From contig JAVFKD010000013.1 in assembly GCA_036429605.1 (NCBI GenBank), forward strand, positions 471,478-535,477: DNA of 64,000 nt. The letters run 5' to 3'. The translations under genes were made by a program, and so were the position numbers. How positions within the stretch are numbered: position 1 is the stretch's first letter; every line of letters begins with the position of its first letter. The stretch is from Cladobotryum mycophilum. Taxonomy: Eukaryota; Ascomycota; Sordariomycetes; Hypocreales; Hypocreaceae. Shown here piece by piece: positions 1 to 11,900 of this stretch. A model generated the notes under the pieces. The model saw nothing but the letters and a program-made list of their open reading frames with translations. It did no database searches and was not told the DNA's origin.

Positions 1-43
1 AGTATAGAATGTCTATAGCTTCGGCATACCTGGTATACGAGTT

Positions 44-45
<2 letters not shown>

Positions 46-75
<30 letters not shown>
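46..75. repeat. (CA)n microsatellite
   Basis: About 15 uninterrupted CA dinucleotides. It lies in the predicted intron of the partial minus-strand gene that follows, where it reads as (GT)n just downstream of the splice donor. Confidence 0.95.
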
Positions 76-76
<1 letters not shown>

Positions 77-109
77 CGCCCATTGATACAAGGAGCTAGT
101 AAAACGTAC

Positions 110-717
110 GCTTGCCGACAGCTTAGAAGCCATCCCATGACCCCAATAAGCCACTTGGCCGGATACTCGCCCGGCCAAAAGCTGCACCCATGCCCGTTCC
201 ATCCGAACCGACAGTGATCTTCCCCCGGCTGAACCATCTTCTCGGGAAAGGGCATACATTGCGGCGGGGTTCGATGGCAAATGGAACTGTGCCAGTTCCA
301 TTGCTTCGGTCGAGACTCGTCAACGATAAAATCAAAACCATTGCGTTTCCGCATCACTTTCATATCGCCGTGTGCGGTGTGGGACAGGTATTGCACCGAG
401 GTTTCATCCGCGTTGTCGGATGCTGGATGATCATAGACGAGATCCATGTGAAGGGTTCTATTCCCAAAGGCCTCCATCAGAATGGCGCGTCGGATTTCTA
501 TCGGTAATTTCCGAAAGAAGGAACTCTCGGCCTGTGCTTCGATGCTCTGTGAGGCGAGGTTTTCGCATGATGGCGATGGGGTGAGTTGGCCTGGCCGCTC
601 ACTGGGCAGAGTTGGCGGGATTGGAATGGGTGCTGGCGGTGCTGGCGGGGCTGGTGGTGTTGGCCTGTTTCGCCTGCCCAGCATCCTCTTGAACCATACT
701 TTGATCGCGTTTGGCAT
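110..717 (-). CDS. F-box/DUF7730-like protein, 5' exon (partial)
   Basis: First exon of a gene whose remainder lies beyond the left edge. The start is the ATG at 717 (MPNAIKVWFKRML); the longer upstream reading begins only with GTG. After a basic N-terminus and a Pro/Ala-rich linker comes FFRKLPIEIRRAILMEAFG, then LHMDLVYDHP and the tract GWLLSCRQA. This pattern (LPxEIRxxI ... LLxxCRQxY) is typical of fungal F-box-like or DUF7730 proteins of unknown function. Coding sequence probably stops at 110, where GCAAGC is followed by a GTACGT donor; beyond it the frame runs into a CA repeat that would encode poly-CV. The family call rests on pattern recognition only. Confidence 0.6.
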
Positions 718-786
718 AGTGAGCGTTGTATGAAGAATGAATGGTGATGATGATAATGGTGAGTGTAAAGTATCTATGTTGGTCAC

Positions 787-1853
787 TCTGAAGGATCAAT
801 CAACGAGGCTCTCAGCTAGGCTCTCGGCGGGGCTTATTCCAATCAGCGAATAGAGCCGACGCACATTTGTGCTGGCTTGTCATGATCCAAAACCATACCG
901 ACTGTTGCAGTAAAACGTGAAAGAGGTGTAAAATAGAGTAGCATCATGTCAATTGATGCAGAATCTTGAGATGCATGCATTCATTCATCTTCAGTCGTGA
1001 GAGCCTCAACCTTGTCATGTCAAAGAGGTGGGTAGGTTCACAGAGCACCCAGCGATCCGAGCACTAGGCAGAAAGAAAAGAACCTAGTAGCCCGGAAAAA
1101 TAGTATCGCCGACCAACCCAAACCTCTAAAGTGGGTCTCCTAGCAACTACTTGAAGAAAAATTTCGCCGTCCAAAGTTTTGCTCTCTTTTCTTTTCCTTT
1201 TTCTTCTCCATGAACAACGCAAAATAAACGTTCGAGTTTCTCCGAAAATATTCTGGTCGAGGTTCCCTCTTTGGGGGAGCCCAAGACTGCTGGATTGCAG
1301 AGGAACGAAACGGAGAAGAAAGCGAACAATCTTGGGTGCGGTGCTCTCCTTTTTCGCTGTGGAGGGGATCGCAATGATTGAACGTACATGTCGATGCCGA
1401 AGAGTCTGAAGAGTCTGTATGATGAGGTTGTAGAATGTGGTTCGCAAGGGCTGCGCGTAGTCTTGATGCTGCCCATGCGCTTTGGTGTTGCTTTGGTGTG
1501 TTGCCTCGTAAACAAACATGTCGTATCGCTGATGGTCGATTCAAGTTGTCGCCTCAACGACGTTGATACGCTTGGCGCATGTCTGTTTGACAATGCAATA
1601 TGCGTGTAGCTACTTCATCTCATGTCGCGTCTACGGTCACCCTAATGAATTAATATGAATTGCGAACGGATTCGATGTTTGCTGCAGCTACTACCTCTTG
1701 GTGCTGTGTCGTTGTCTACGGGTCACTTCAACTCCAATGAACCAAGGCCGATCAACTGTGATAGATTTAATGTTTACTTGCTAACAACAAACACTGCAGT
1801 ACAGTAGCCAGCCATGACACAGTTACCATACCATCATCCCCTCAATCTCAACC
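787..1853. other. Intergenic, no supported gene
   Basis: Three overlapping minus-strand open frames occupy 1064-1593 in different phases with no recognisable domain, and they look like chance readings. No repeat or RNA gene was recognised. Confidence 0.6.
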
Positions 1854-2904
1854 TCAAACAACCGTCATCGTCTTCGAGTCCTCCAAAAACTCATCCACAG
1901 TACGAAAGTGCACTCCCCCAAAGAACTTGGCCCGCTGTCCCTCGACAATGTCCACAGGCAGGCCCTGTGCTCCGAGCGCCGTCCACTCAAGGTTCATCAT
2001 CACGCCCAGGGTCGCGGACTCGTCTTCGGCCGGCGCGTCGAGCTGCTGCTGGATTTCCTTGAGGGAGATGTATTTCAGATTCTCGCCCTCGTTGAACTTG
2101 CGGCCTTGGGAAAGTGGGTTAGCTATGATTGCCAATTTTATTTTTTGACGAGGTTTTATTTTATTTTTACTTACCGTTGTGCTTCTCCAACTTCTTGAGC
2201 AACACGTTCCACGTAATCTGCTCGCCGTAGATGTACGTGTGCTGATCCCACTTCTCCGTAGTCGTGGCCAGCGCAGCAATGGCCTTGCCAACGTCTCTTG
2301 CCGACGTGAAGCCCGCTGGCTCGTTGCCCGTACCTGGGATCACGGCGCTCCACTCCTTCAGGTCGATGGGCAAGATGGATCGAATGGACCTGATGTAGCT
2401 CTTGTCCTCGTACTCTTCATCATCCTTGAAGTTGATGATGTAGTCCATGATCAGGGCTATGTTGACGACCGTCCATTCGATTCCGCCGGCCGTCTTGACC
2501 AGCTCATCGTGGTACGCCTGGTGCACGTCCTTGTACACACGGGGATAGCCAGGAAAGGCATCAATGTTGCCGCCGTAGTAGCTGGGCGAATAACGCTTGC
2601 AGGTGTTGGACGCCTGGCAGGCCTCGAGCATCGCCCTGTGAGTGCCCTTGTACACCGCCTCATCGAAGCTGTGGATCAAGCTGAAGAGAGCCACGGCCGC
2701 GGTCGAGTTCAAGATGTTTAAGATGGAGGATACCGAATAATCGGTGGTATGGACGGTAACGTCTGGGGATCGCTTGTCAAACCATTCTTTCTTGTCCCTG
2801 GACAGGACGATGACGCGGATGCCGCCGTGGTTGAGAAGCTCATCCACGGCATACTTGGCAATGTCGCCGGAACCTGCAATGGCAATGACAATCTTGTCCG
2901 TCAT
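1854..2904 (-). CDS. NmrA-like/isoflavone-reductase-type NAD(P)-binding protein
   Basis: Two exons: 2175-2904 and 1854-2104, with a 70-bp intron (GTAAGT donor, GCTAAC branch point, AAG acceptor). The phases fit and give 326 aa, the normal length for this family. The ATG at 2904 opens with IVIAIAGSGDIAKYAV, the glycine-rich Rossmann motif of atypical short-chain dehydrogenases (NmrA/isoflavone reductase-like). The tract VIPGTGNEPAGFTSARDVG near residue 210 is also typical. Such proteins bind NAD(P) in the cytosol and act either as oxidoreductases or as redox-sensing regulators; the substrate cannot be inferred. The promoter side carries a TA/TTTC microsatellite. The gene is intact and stands alone. 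Confidence 0.85.
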
Positions 2905-3006
2905 GGTGATGAATAGGAGGTAGAGTATGTGTGTGGTGGTGATGAGCGTGCTGGTTGGTTTCGTTGATTGTCTTGTTCCTCCTCTTCTTCAACGGGTTCA
3001 GTCATT

Positions 3007-3063
3007 TTATATATATATATATATTTTCTTTCTTTCTTTCTTTCTTTCTTTCCTTCTTTCTGC
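3007..3063. repeat. (TA)n followed by (TTTC)n microsatellite
   Basis: A run of alternating TA (about 3008-3025) passes directly into TTTC repeats (about 3026-3060). It lies about 100 bp upstream of the NmrA-like start codon, in its likely promoter. Confidence 0.9.
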
Positions 3064-5261
3064 CTCTCTTCCTTTCTTCATTTTGCCCAAGACGCCAGAC
3101 TCATCCACATCCATGTCCACATGAACATCCACATGAAGATGAACATTCACATTTCACATCCATCCCACATCAACCCGTCAAAAAGGCCTGATTCCTAATC
3201 ATGATGATTGAAAAGCATCATTATTAATCCTCCGCATTATTTGTTTAGAAGATGTTTATTGCCCAAGTGCCGCTTGGCGACTGAGCCTTCTCCGCTGCCA
3301 AGTCCCTCATAGCATCCATCCATCCATCCAATCGTTGGCGATGCAATCTGTCTTGCGCGTGGTTAGGCTGCGGCATCGTGCGGCGAAGCGACCGTCCGTT
3401 CCACAAGGTTCTCCAACCCCGCTGGATAAAACTCCGACTGCTGCTGCTGCTGTTGCTGCTGTGGGGCGCTAGAACTAAATCGGCAGCCAAGACCCTCGCT
3501 TGCATTTTTTCCTATGGAGCTGAAGAGGGGCCTTGTATGTCGATCCTTTTATATGGTCCAAAATGTTGTTGATGATGTGTACATTGAGTCGTTAAGCGAA
3601 GAGGGGAATGAGACTTGGTGGTTGAATCACCACTCTGGATTGGCCAAATAAAAATTAAACAAACCGTTCACCAAGTTCAATTTGGACACCACGACCGTAT
3701 AAAACGATAGCCCTCATTCTCGGGACCGAATTCGACCCACATACACTACACATGCACGTGCAACAATTTGTTACAAAACTCAGCGTTGAAGAGTTTGTGA
3801 GGCATGTGATTATGGCCTGTTAGCAACCAAGTTAACCAGTTGCTTCGACTGCAAGCAAACGCATGGCTTAGATTGTCTCAAAAAAAGAGGTACTTGTGAG
3901 TACCTACTCAGTAAACCTCTGCAGACAACGTTGGGGATGGTTCTTTGGTGGATGCTTCCAGTGTTGTGGGGGGCGGTTACATGCGGCGGCACTTACTCTA
4001 GTATTCAGATTGAAGCCCTCATTGACATTGTTTACTCGAGGAAAGCTTGATAATGCATTAATGCATGAACCTCAGAGATGCATTGGTGCCCCCTGATCGT
4101 GAAACGACAAGAGGCGAGAGTCTTGGATGGGTGACTGACTGACTGTTAAGCCAAGCATAAAATGGCAAACATGACCTTTTTCTGAGACGATAGCTGTGAG
4201 GCGTCAGCAGGGCTGACTGTGCCATGGCGTTGGGCATGTGCATGTCAAGTCAAGCGCAGGACGCAAATCGAAGAAGCGGATGAGACGCAGATGCCCGCAT
4301 CTAGCATCGTTGCGAGGAATTATTGCTGAGACTAAAAAGCCATGGGAGTGAGTGTCATGTTCTTGTGTATGGGGACATCTTTCGTACATGCCATTGTAAA
4401 GTTCCAGTGTCCCGCTGTCGTGAGTCCCTGTAATTTTCCATGTGCAGCAAATGGTGTTGTCGTCTGGCACATTTTTACTAGGGTGTGCGACTCTTGAATT
4501 TTAGAGACCACGTATCATGAAAAATGGGCTTGAGAATTGTCATGCAAGACCTTTTCAAGCGTCAAGTCGGCTGGTGAGGAGGAACGTGTTGTCGTCACCA
4601 ATGGCTCAGACGTAATGACCATATCAGTCCTGAATAGCCTCATGAAGCGACAGTCTTGTGAGAAACCATCATACAATGTTGACTATTCGGCGTGCAGACT
4701 GACTGCTTCTTCATTCAGTTAGGTCTCTACATTTCATAATTTCCAGCATCAAAAATCACATTCATGCATCACTACGAGCAATCTCACAATCACACAATCA
4801 CAGTCACCACAAAAGACACATCAGATTAAAGGATCAGAACCTTTCTTTCATTCCATTTCATTATATGCGTAAGCGCATCAATCAGTATCGCATTTCCCAT
4901 CCCAAATCGGTTATCAGGCCCCGATTATACAGCCTTTTCATGAGACAAAAGAAAGAAGAAAAAAACGAGGAACCAAATCCTCTCCCCAAGAGAAGAGGGA
5001 AACCCCCCGCCATAAAATTGGTGTAAAATTAAAAACACTTCAAGAAGAGAAAAAAGGTATCGGCATCGCTCATGCTGCATAAACGTGACTCGTAAGGGGA
5101 GTAAGTCGTGAGGTGGTGTCGTTCGTGTCCGTCGGGTCGTGAGATGAGGAGGACATGCAGATGACCATACAAGTCCCTTGTTGTGGACGGCAAGGGGGTT
5201 CATCTGCTCAACGGGTTAGTCAAATATCAGAGAGCAGGAAAAGATGCATAAACTTACTGGC
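3064..5261. other. Intergenic, no supported gene
   Basis: Only short unrelated open frames. A CTG/CAG-rich run near 3436-3462 and a CATC run near 3315 are simple repeats. Nothing else was recognised. Confidence 0.6.
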
Positions 5262-5933
5262 TTACTCCAAGCCAGCCAAGATGTGCTTGGCCGAAGCTCG
5301 GATCGTGTCAAGATCCCTCTTCGCCTTCCAGCAGCCCGCACCAACGTGGAAGCACCAAGGTGCAGCCTCACGCTTGGCAGCTTCCTCAGCCTCATCCTCC
5401 TCTCCAACGGTGTCGAGAATAGCACGAGTGACTTCCTTGACAGCGGCGCAGGCCTTCTCGGGGACGCGGCTGCACCAGCGCTTCTCGGCGGTCAAACCAT
5501 CAGACTCCTCCTGGACATCGCGCTTAGCCTTCCAGCAGCCCTGGCTGACACGGAAGCACCAACGCTTCTCGTTGGGGAGAACCTCGAGGCTCTTCTTCTC
5601 CGCATCCTCTCGCTTGTCGTTCTGATGGGTTTCGGGCTCGGGGGTGGTCGCAGGCAAATCCTTGAGGACAGAGTGGTGGTCGCCAGAGGCCAGGGCAAGG
5701 AAAGAAGCGAGGTTGTTGAAGGAGTCGAGATCACCAATTTCAACGTTGGGGAAGCCGGTAGAGTCGTCGCTGCGGACAGGGAGGTCGCTCTTCTTGACCG
5801 AATCGACAAAGGTTTCGACGGTGCGCTTAACTTTCCAGCAACCCTGACTGACTCGGAAGCACCATGGTGCGGGATTGGGGGTGGCGAGTGCCAGCGAGAC
5901 GTAAAAGGCGATAGCCGTGATGATGAGCTTCAT
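5262..5933 (-). CDS. ppg1: Alpha-factor-type mating pheromone precursor
   Basis: Start at the ATG at 5933 (MKLIITAIAFYVSLALA, a clear signal peptide); the longer upstream frame has no ATG. The 223-aa secreted precursor contains WCFRVSQGCW twice, WCFHVGAGCW once and a degenerate WCSRVPEKAC. Each is preceded by KR or an EA/AP dipeptide and most are followed by K-x-KR, so Kex2 and STE13-type processing would release decapeptides of the W-C-x6-C-W alpha-pheromone class seen in Sordariomycetes. Released peptide would act on a Ste2/Pre-2-type receptor of the opposite mating type. Unlike many precursors, the copies are separated by long acidic spacers. A 3' intron straddles the stop: GAG-TAA unspliced or GAA-TGA spliced both end after GLE. 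The gene is intact. Confidence 0.88.
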   Translation of the reverse strand: MKLIITAIAFYVSLALATPNPAPWCFRVSQGCWKVKRTVETFVDSVKKSDLPVRSDDSTGFPNVEIGDLDSFNNLASFLALASGDHHSVLKDLPATTPEPETHQNDKREDAEKKSLEVLPNEKRWCFRVSQGCWKAKRDVQEESDGLTAEKRWCSRVPEKACAAVKEVTRAILDTVGEEDEAEEAAKREAAPWCFHVGAGCWKAKRDLDTIRASAKHILAGLE

Positions 5934-8900
5934 CTTGAAGTGGTTGTTGGGGTTGATCGTTGTGGGATGAGGTGAGGTGAAGAAACGAGGTTGAGTGAGA
6001 AGGGATAAAAGGAATTTATCTGACGACAATGTTGCTTGTGACTGGATGTCGTTTGCTTTTATCGCTTCTTGGATGTTGATGAGGTGAAGATTTGAACAAG
6101 ACGAGAACCCTTGAAGAAATATTTATGCCAGACCTTGTGCGGTAGCCTTCGCCCTTCCCTATGTTCTCCGCGTGGTCTCAAAAGCTCAGATCAATAAGCT
6201 AGTCGTCAAAGCAGCACTCGGCTATTGACCTTATTGACAAAGAGCCCCTCAATAAAGCACAAATGCACGACACCGCACCACCCCCCCCCCTTTCCAATCC
6301 AATCCAAGAGGTTTCCCAAAAGGTGAGGCGGCCGAAACTAATGCATGATTGGCAATTATTGGCTGCTTTTTGTTTTCCCCAGGATTGTGGAGGGAAACGG
6401 TGATTTCAACCTCTGGTGTTGAAGCCCAATTGCATTCATTGCATGTCACTTATTGAAAGTCGCCATCCATCATCCATCATGAGTGATTGCTATAGTGACA
6501 TATCAACCCAGGCCTTTGTTCCATTGACGAACAAAGAAACTAAATTCCATCAAACCAATAGTTTCGGATCAAGTGCCAAAACCGTTCATTCATCGCACCT
6601 TTTCCCTCATCCTAAATCTCCCAATGCGGCTTCGTCGTAGCAGCTTCATCGTAACCGATCGGTCGTAAGCTCTGTTGACACAAACATGCAAGAGCTCTAG
6701 GCAGCTGTCGTCGAACACGCACCTTGCATAAACCTCATGCAGGGTCCCGATGATGTTTGCCAATGATTATGCATGAGTTGTGCAGACCCGAAGTGTAGTG
6801 CTAATGTTCTGCAGCGGGTCTTTATTGACGCTCTATTGACACCCATATCGAGCAATTGAGAGCTTGAAACAAAGCCCACATCCGCCAAGCTCAACCTTAA
6901 ACAAAAGCGACCAATAAGAACCATTGACAAGCGAAAAGGGAAGCGATAAAGTCATCATGGCAAACGAAAGAGCCCACCCTGCTAAGCAGATTTGAGGTTG
7001 ATGTGAAGATGGAGCTGCATCCGCCAAAGACTGGTTAGTCATCAGCTTGACGACTCATGGTCAAGGCCTTGAAAGGTCCACGCCAAGGGCGGGTCTTGAA
7101 GACTCAGATAGACGGATAGCAAAGAGTTCAGTATCCGATGCGAGAAACAAGTTTGTTGTCTGTTCCAACAGAGCCGTTGGATGCAGCTGCAAGGTGACAT
7201 GAAGGATTTTGTCAACATTCACGCAGATCGAGAGCCGAAGCAATGCTCCTTCAGGACAAAACGACTAGTTTCTTGTAGTACGAGTACCATGCCTTGTACC
7301 AAACAGAGATGAGAGACTGATCAGCTCAGAGAAACGATAACCTCGTATCAGCCAATCAGCCAATCAGCCCATGTGCTGTCGTGTACCCGAGTATACGGTT
7401 CGAACCGATTCAACAGCGATACTTGCAATGGGGACCCACGATGGACGGTAACATATCCATTGTTTTCGCATGTTACCTCGAAAACGGGACGGCAGAAGCA
7501 CTGGCAGGCGGCTAGGTTCCGATCCCATGGGCGTAGAACCTGCCATCAAGTAACGCAAGACATCCTCGGTGGGGATGGTCTACTCCACAAAGCCATGGTC
7601 TATGCGCCTGATGGGAGATATTGACAGCGCCATCCCGCATTATTGAACACCGGAAGAGGAAATGTTTGTGACTTGGCTTGGGGGCTACTTGGTCACATTC
7701 CTCAAAAGAGGCGCGATCCCCGTTCCTCTTTCCGATAAACTTGGCTGAACCCCTTTGAGAGGCACTTCTGTCATGTGTGTGAAGCAGCTACTCGAGTATG
7801 ATCAACATGAAACAAAAGTTCTGCATCCGCCATGGCCCGAGAGTAGGCGTGATGTAGCTATCATGAAATATGCCTCGGTGCACTTGACTGCCACATTCAA
7901 GATTAATGCTCACTGAAGCAATCATGATTCACCGCCGAGTGACACACTTGATGACATTCAGGGGACCAACACGAAAAGTTCTCAAGTCAATGCACAATGA
8001 CAGTCAAACGGCCCATCACCTGCCCAAGACCGTGTAGTGACAGATAGGCAATATCGCAGAAAGGGCTTAGCACGCTGATTCCTGATGTTTGCGATACCGA
8101 GAATTTCCTCATGGACCAGAATTGGGCTGCAACACTTGGCTCCTTCGGAGAGGCACACATTGGTAAGTCATTGGTAAAGGTGAAGGGATTTTATCATTTA
8201 TCGCATATGAGCCACAATTGACAAGAACTCGGTTGGCTATTCGGGATTTGGTACGGGGAACTCGATGTACAGGATGGACGTTGTGGTTTGTCAAACACTC
8301 CGTAACAAGGGAGTCAGTCCGCCCATTCAGCTGCTATTTCCAGAAGCATGAAGTAGTGCTCTGTCAACGAAGCCACACTTGCGCATTCAGTTGAGCATAT
8401 TGGATTGACCATTATAAACACGTACTAACAACAGCTACCCCATCATATTGCAGCATGTTGACCAGACCTTGCACGAATCATTCGTTGAGATATTGGCCTG
8501 CCAGTCCAGGTGTTTGGACAATGTCCTTTGAAGTGCAGGCTCGAAATGAAATCTCGAGGCTTAATGTTGTCACTTGACTAAGCTCGGATGACTCATGAGA
8601 AATGCGACTGATTCCCAGTATGGTAGTTGCTGCGAGAACTTCTGGTTGAAGATTGCTTGGTATGCCGCTACCTAGACAGGCCCATAAGGAGCGACATTTG
8701 GCCGACTTTAAGTCATGATGTCATAGATGATGAGTTGAACACGCTTGACAGTGAGGCAGTGCAATACTTTGCGAGGGCGCATTGTCAGAATAGGTCACCA
8801 TCGATATTGAATCCGTGTGCTGTGGATGCCAGACTGTGGATGAGCGCTGCAGGGCGGCAGAAGCCAATCATCCACCAGTCAGAGCCCCGAATGAGGCGGC

Positions 8901-11900
8901 AAAGGTCGACGTAAAAGATTGTACGACCTCGGTATTACTCATCGCGAGTGCGGCTGAGCTGACGTTGAATATTGGCAGCAGTGAAAAGTGGTGATGCGTG
9001 TCAGGGAGGAGAGTGGGGAGGCCGTGACGGCGGATGTGGCGTCAGACTTCCAGCTGTGATTGGTTCGGGAGACCGGAAAAATCACGGTACCTGAGACGAA
9101 GGATTTTAGCCGAGTTGACATTTGGACAAAGTACAATGTATATTGATGAGCCTACCCTGTAGCAAAGCAAGATTTCGAGATACATGGGGATGTTCAGTTT
9201 GAAGAGGAACCGTTCTGATGTACAACAGGTAGTCTAGATCATTTCCTTGAGAGCTTACAAATCTCAAGTAACACAGCTAGATAAAGATATTTGATGTGCG
9301 GCTGAACTGAACGCAGGGATAATTTTTGTATACGAGCACTCAACTGTATGATGATGGACAGATGATATGATTACTATGAGTTCTGTCTTTGTCTATGAGT
9401 AATGGATGTTTAATGCGTCTAAACAAGTCAACTAGATGAATTTATATTACCTCAAATTAAACCGCCTCCATCTCTTTACGTACATTCTTCGTGATGCCCA
9501 CTTACACATAACACACCTCTCTTTGTGTAGTCTGACCAACTCCGTCGGCGTTTTCTCCCCCATGTCCTTAACACAAATGCTGGAGACAAAGTCACGGAAC
9601 GCAAGCTGCCATGGGCTTCGGAAGTATTACTACCTGTACTTGTACGACAAAGCTGCCGGATAGACATCCGGTGCCCACCATCTTTCGAGTCCTACGATGC
9701 ACTCACCAACTTCCACCGACGATAACCTGAATTCGGACGGAGGGAATCCCGGCCAACTAGTAGACGGAAACATGCATGCCAGTACCGCGGAGATGGGGCT
9801 GGCCAAATTGTCCCATCCTCCACGCTGCACGCACGCGTACCGAACCCCAGCTCTCTCTCCCCCGGGGGGTTCTCGACCCAACAGTCAAGAGCAGCGACGA
9901 ACTGCTGGACCCCTTATGTCTTACTCCACTACAGAAGTCTTTTTTATTCTGGATCCTGCAAACGTAAGGAACATGACAAAGTCCTGTGGAAAGAAAAAAA
10001 CGCATGATTCAGGCACGAGCAAGCGATGAGTTACATTTGGCGAGAGTCTCGATGGCTGACGCGCAGAAGACTTGTTTTAGAATGTCATGCATGACCAGGG
10101 GTGAGGATGGATGGGTGGATGGATGGATGGATGGTGGCACGGCAAAGTCAATGCTGGCGCAGCTGAAGGGGTGCATCCATCCACGGTCGAGGTCGAGGTC
10201 GATGCAATAAAGGTATGCATATACCCTCCAACACAAAGGAAAAAAGATTGCTTCCCTTGCCACTTTGCCCCTTGCGACTTGATGATTCATGCATATTCTT
10301 TGTTCAGAAAAGAAAAAACTAGATTGATATTGGCGATTATATATCGTACGACCAAATTGATAGGCCATGGACAACCGAAAAAAACTCATCAGCTCCATGA
10401 GACCCCGTCTTCTCTCCTGACCGGCCTCATTTAATGGATGCAACTCTGGCAATGCGCCACAACTATCATGTTCCGCTGATATCTACTCGTCATGATACAC
10501 GAACCCGCATGAAACAAGGAATCAAATCCCAAATCTTGTCCCCTGCTAGATTCCATAAGTGGGCCGGCCCTGCCCGAGATCCCGTCTTGCGAGATGCGGT
10601 ATAACCGCTGTTGCCTGCCGGAGTCTGCCTCCCTCCCCCATTGTATGTCCTATTAAGAATGCGGAATGGCGAGAAAAAGACGGTAAGAATTTCATGGAGG
10701 CCATCTTGATTAGGAGGGGGAAGGAGAATTGTTCAATAGGCGTTCGCGGGATGCCCTTTCACCACCCCTGTCGATGGGTCCCGGGATTTTTTTCGGAACT
10801 GGATTCTTCGGTGTGTTAAGTTGCAGCGGCGCCCTTTACTGTTGTGAAATATTGCAGCGGCCGATATCATTATATTCATGTTTGGTCTAGCGGATTCCGG
10901 GCCATCGAAGCTCTCAATTCCGGTCGTACACACGGCCAGAAACGCCAGACCGATGCATGCGACCGCTTCTATTCTTGTCTGGCTGGGACGAAGAAGGCCA
11001 AGACGACGCCTTGTATGTGACAAAGCCAAGGAAACGGTGCATATATGTGGCACTCACACTCATTGCGGAATTTGATCCAGTGCAGATGGTGGCTGCAGTT
11101 TGCTATAGTCTGCACACCACCACGATATTCACGGCATCTTACCCGGTTCCGAGCCAAGTTTTCTCTTTTCTCAAGTGGATGGCTTTTTGAGAATTCATCA
11201 GGGGAGGCTTAAATACTGCCAATTAACCTCATTCCCGAGTAAGAAGCAGGTCAAGTCCTACAAAAGACCCTCGCATACATGACCGAAAACACAACGGCAG
11301 ACACGCATATGAACAAACGGGCCTATGGGACTTCCTCTGGACATGAACAGGATATGATGAACGCTTGAACACGTAATAAACTCTTCGGGTCCTCGCCTGC
11401 AGGCCAGCCCACGAGGATGTGGGTAGCTTGTGGGTAACCCCTCCGGGGGGCAAGAGTTTGTTGACGCTCTTTGGCCGGCCACCTGCATATCCAATTTCTT
11501 CAGCAATGCATGCAAGCATACAAGGTGGAGATTAAACAGCAAAATTTTCCTCCTGTGAGATGCTTGATGCCAAGCTTCATGACCAAGGCAGCAATTGTAG
11601 AGCAGGTTTCTGTTATGCTTTTCTGTTCACGACGTGAGGCCATAAACATCAAACCGAAGGATTTAAACTCAAGATGCTCGGTTAGAGTGCTAAATGCCGT
11701 CTGGGGTTAATATAAAAGATTCGCCGTGTCAAAAAAAGGCCTGGTACTTGGCGATCATTTCCAGGACAAGAAAGTCGCCACCGACCCCCCCGTGTGTGTG
11801 TGTGTCTGGGTTGACAGACCAGGTTCTTGCGAAGAGCAGGTTTTTTCTCCTTGGGAATATGAAGCGGCTGAGCTTTTTCTGGAGGGCTTAGGAGCGGAAC

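Noticed and set aside
13..110. C-terminal poly-CV extension of the first minus-strand frame
   Set aside because: It is translation of a CA microsatellite after a good splice donor.
1064..1593. Three minus-strand open frames of 134-151 aa
   Set aside because: They overlap each other in different phases, have no domain and no consistent splice model.
5244..5975. 243-aa plus-strand frame
   Set aside because: Antisense shadow of the pheromone precursor.
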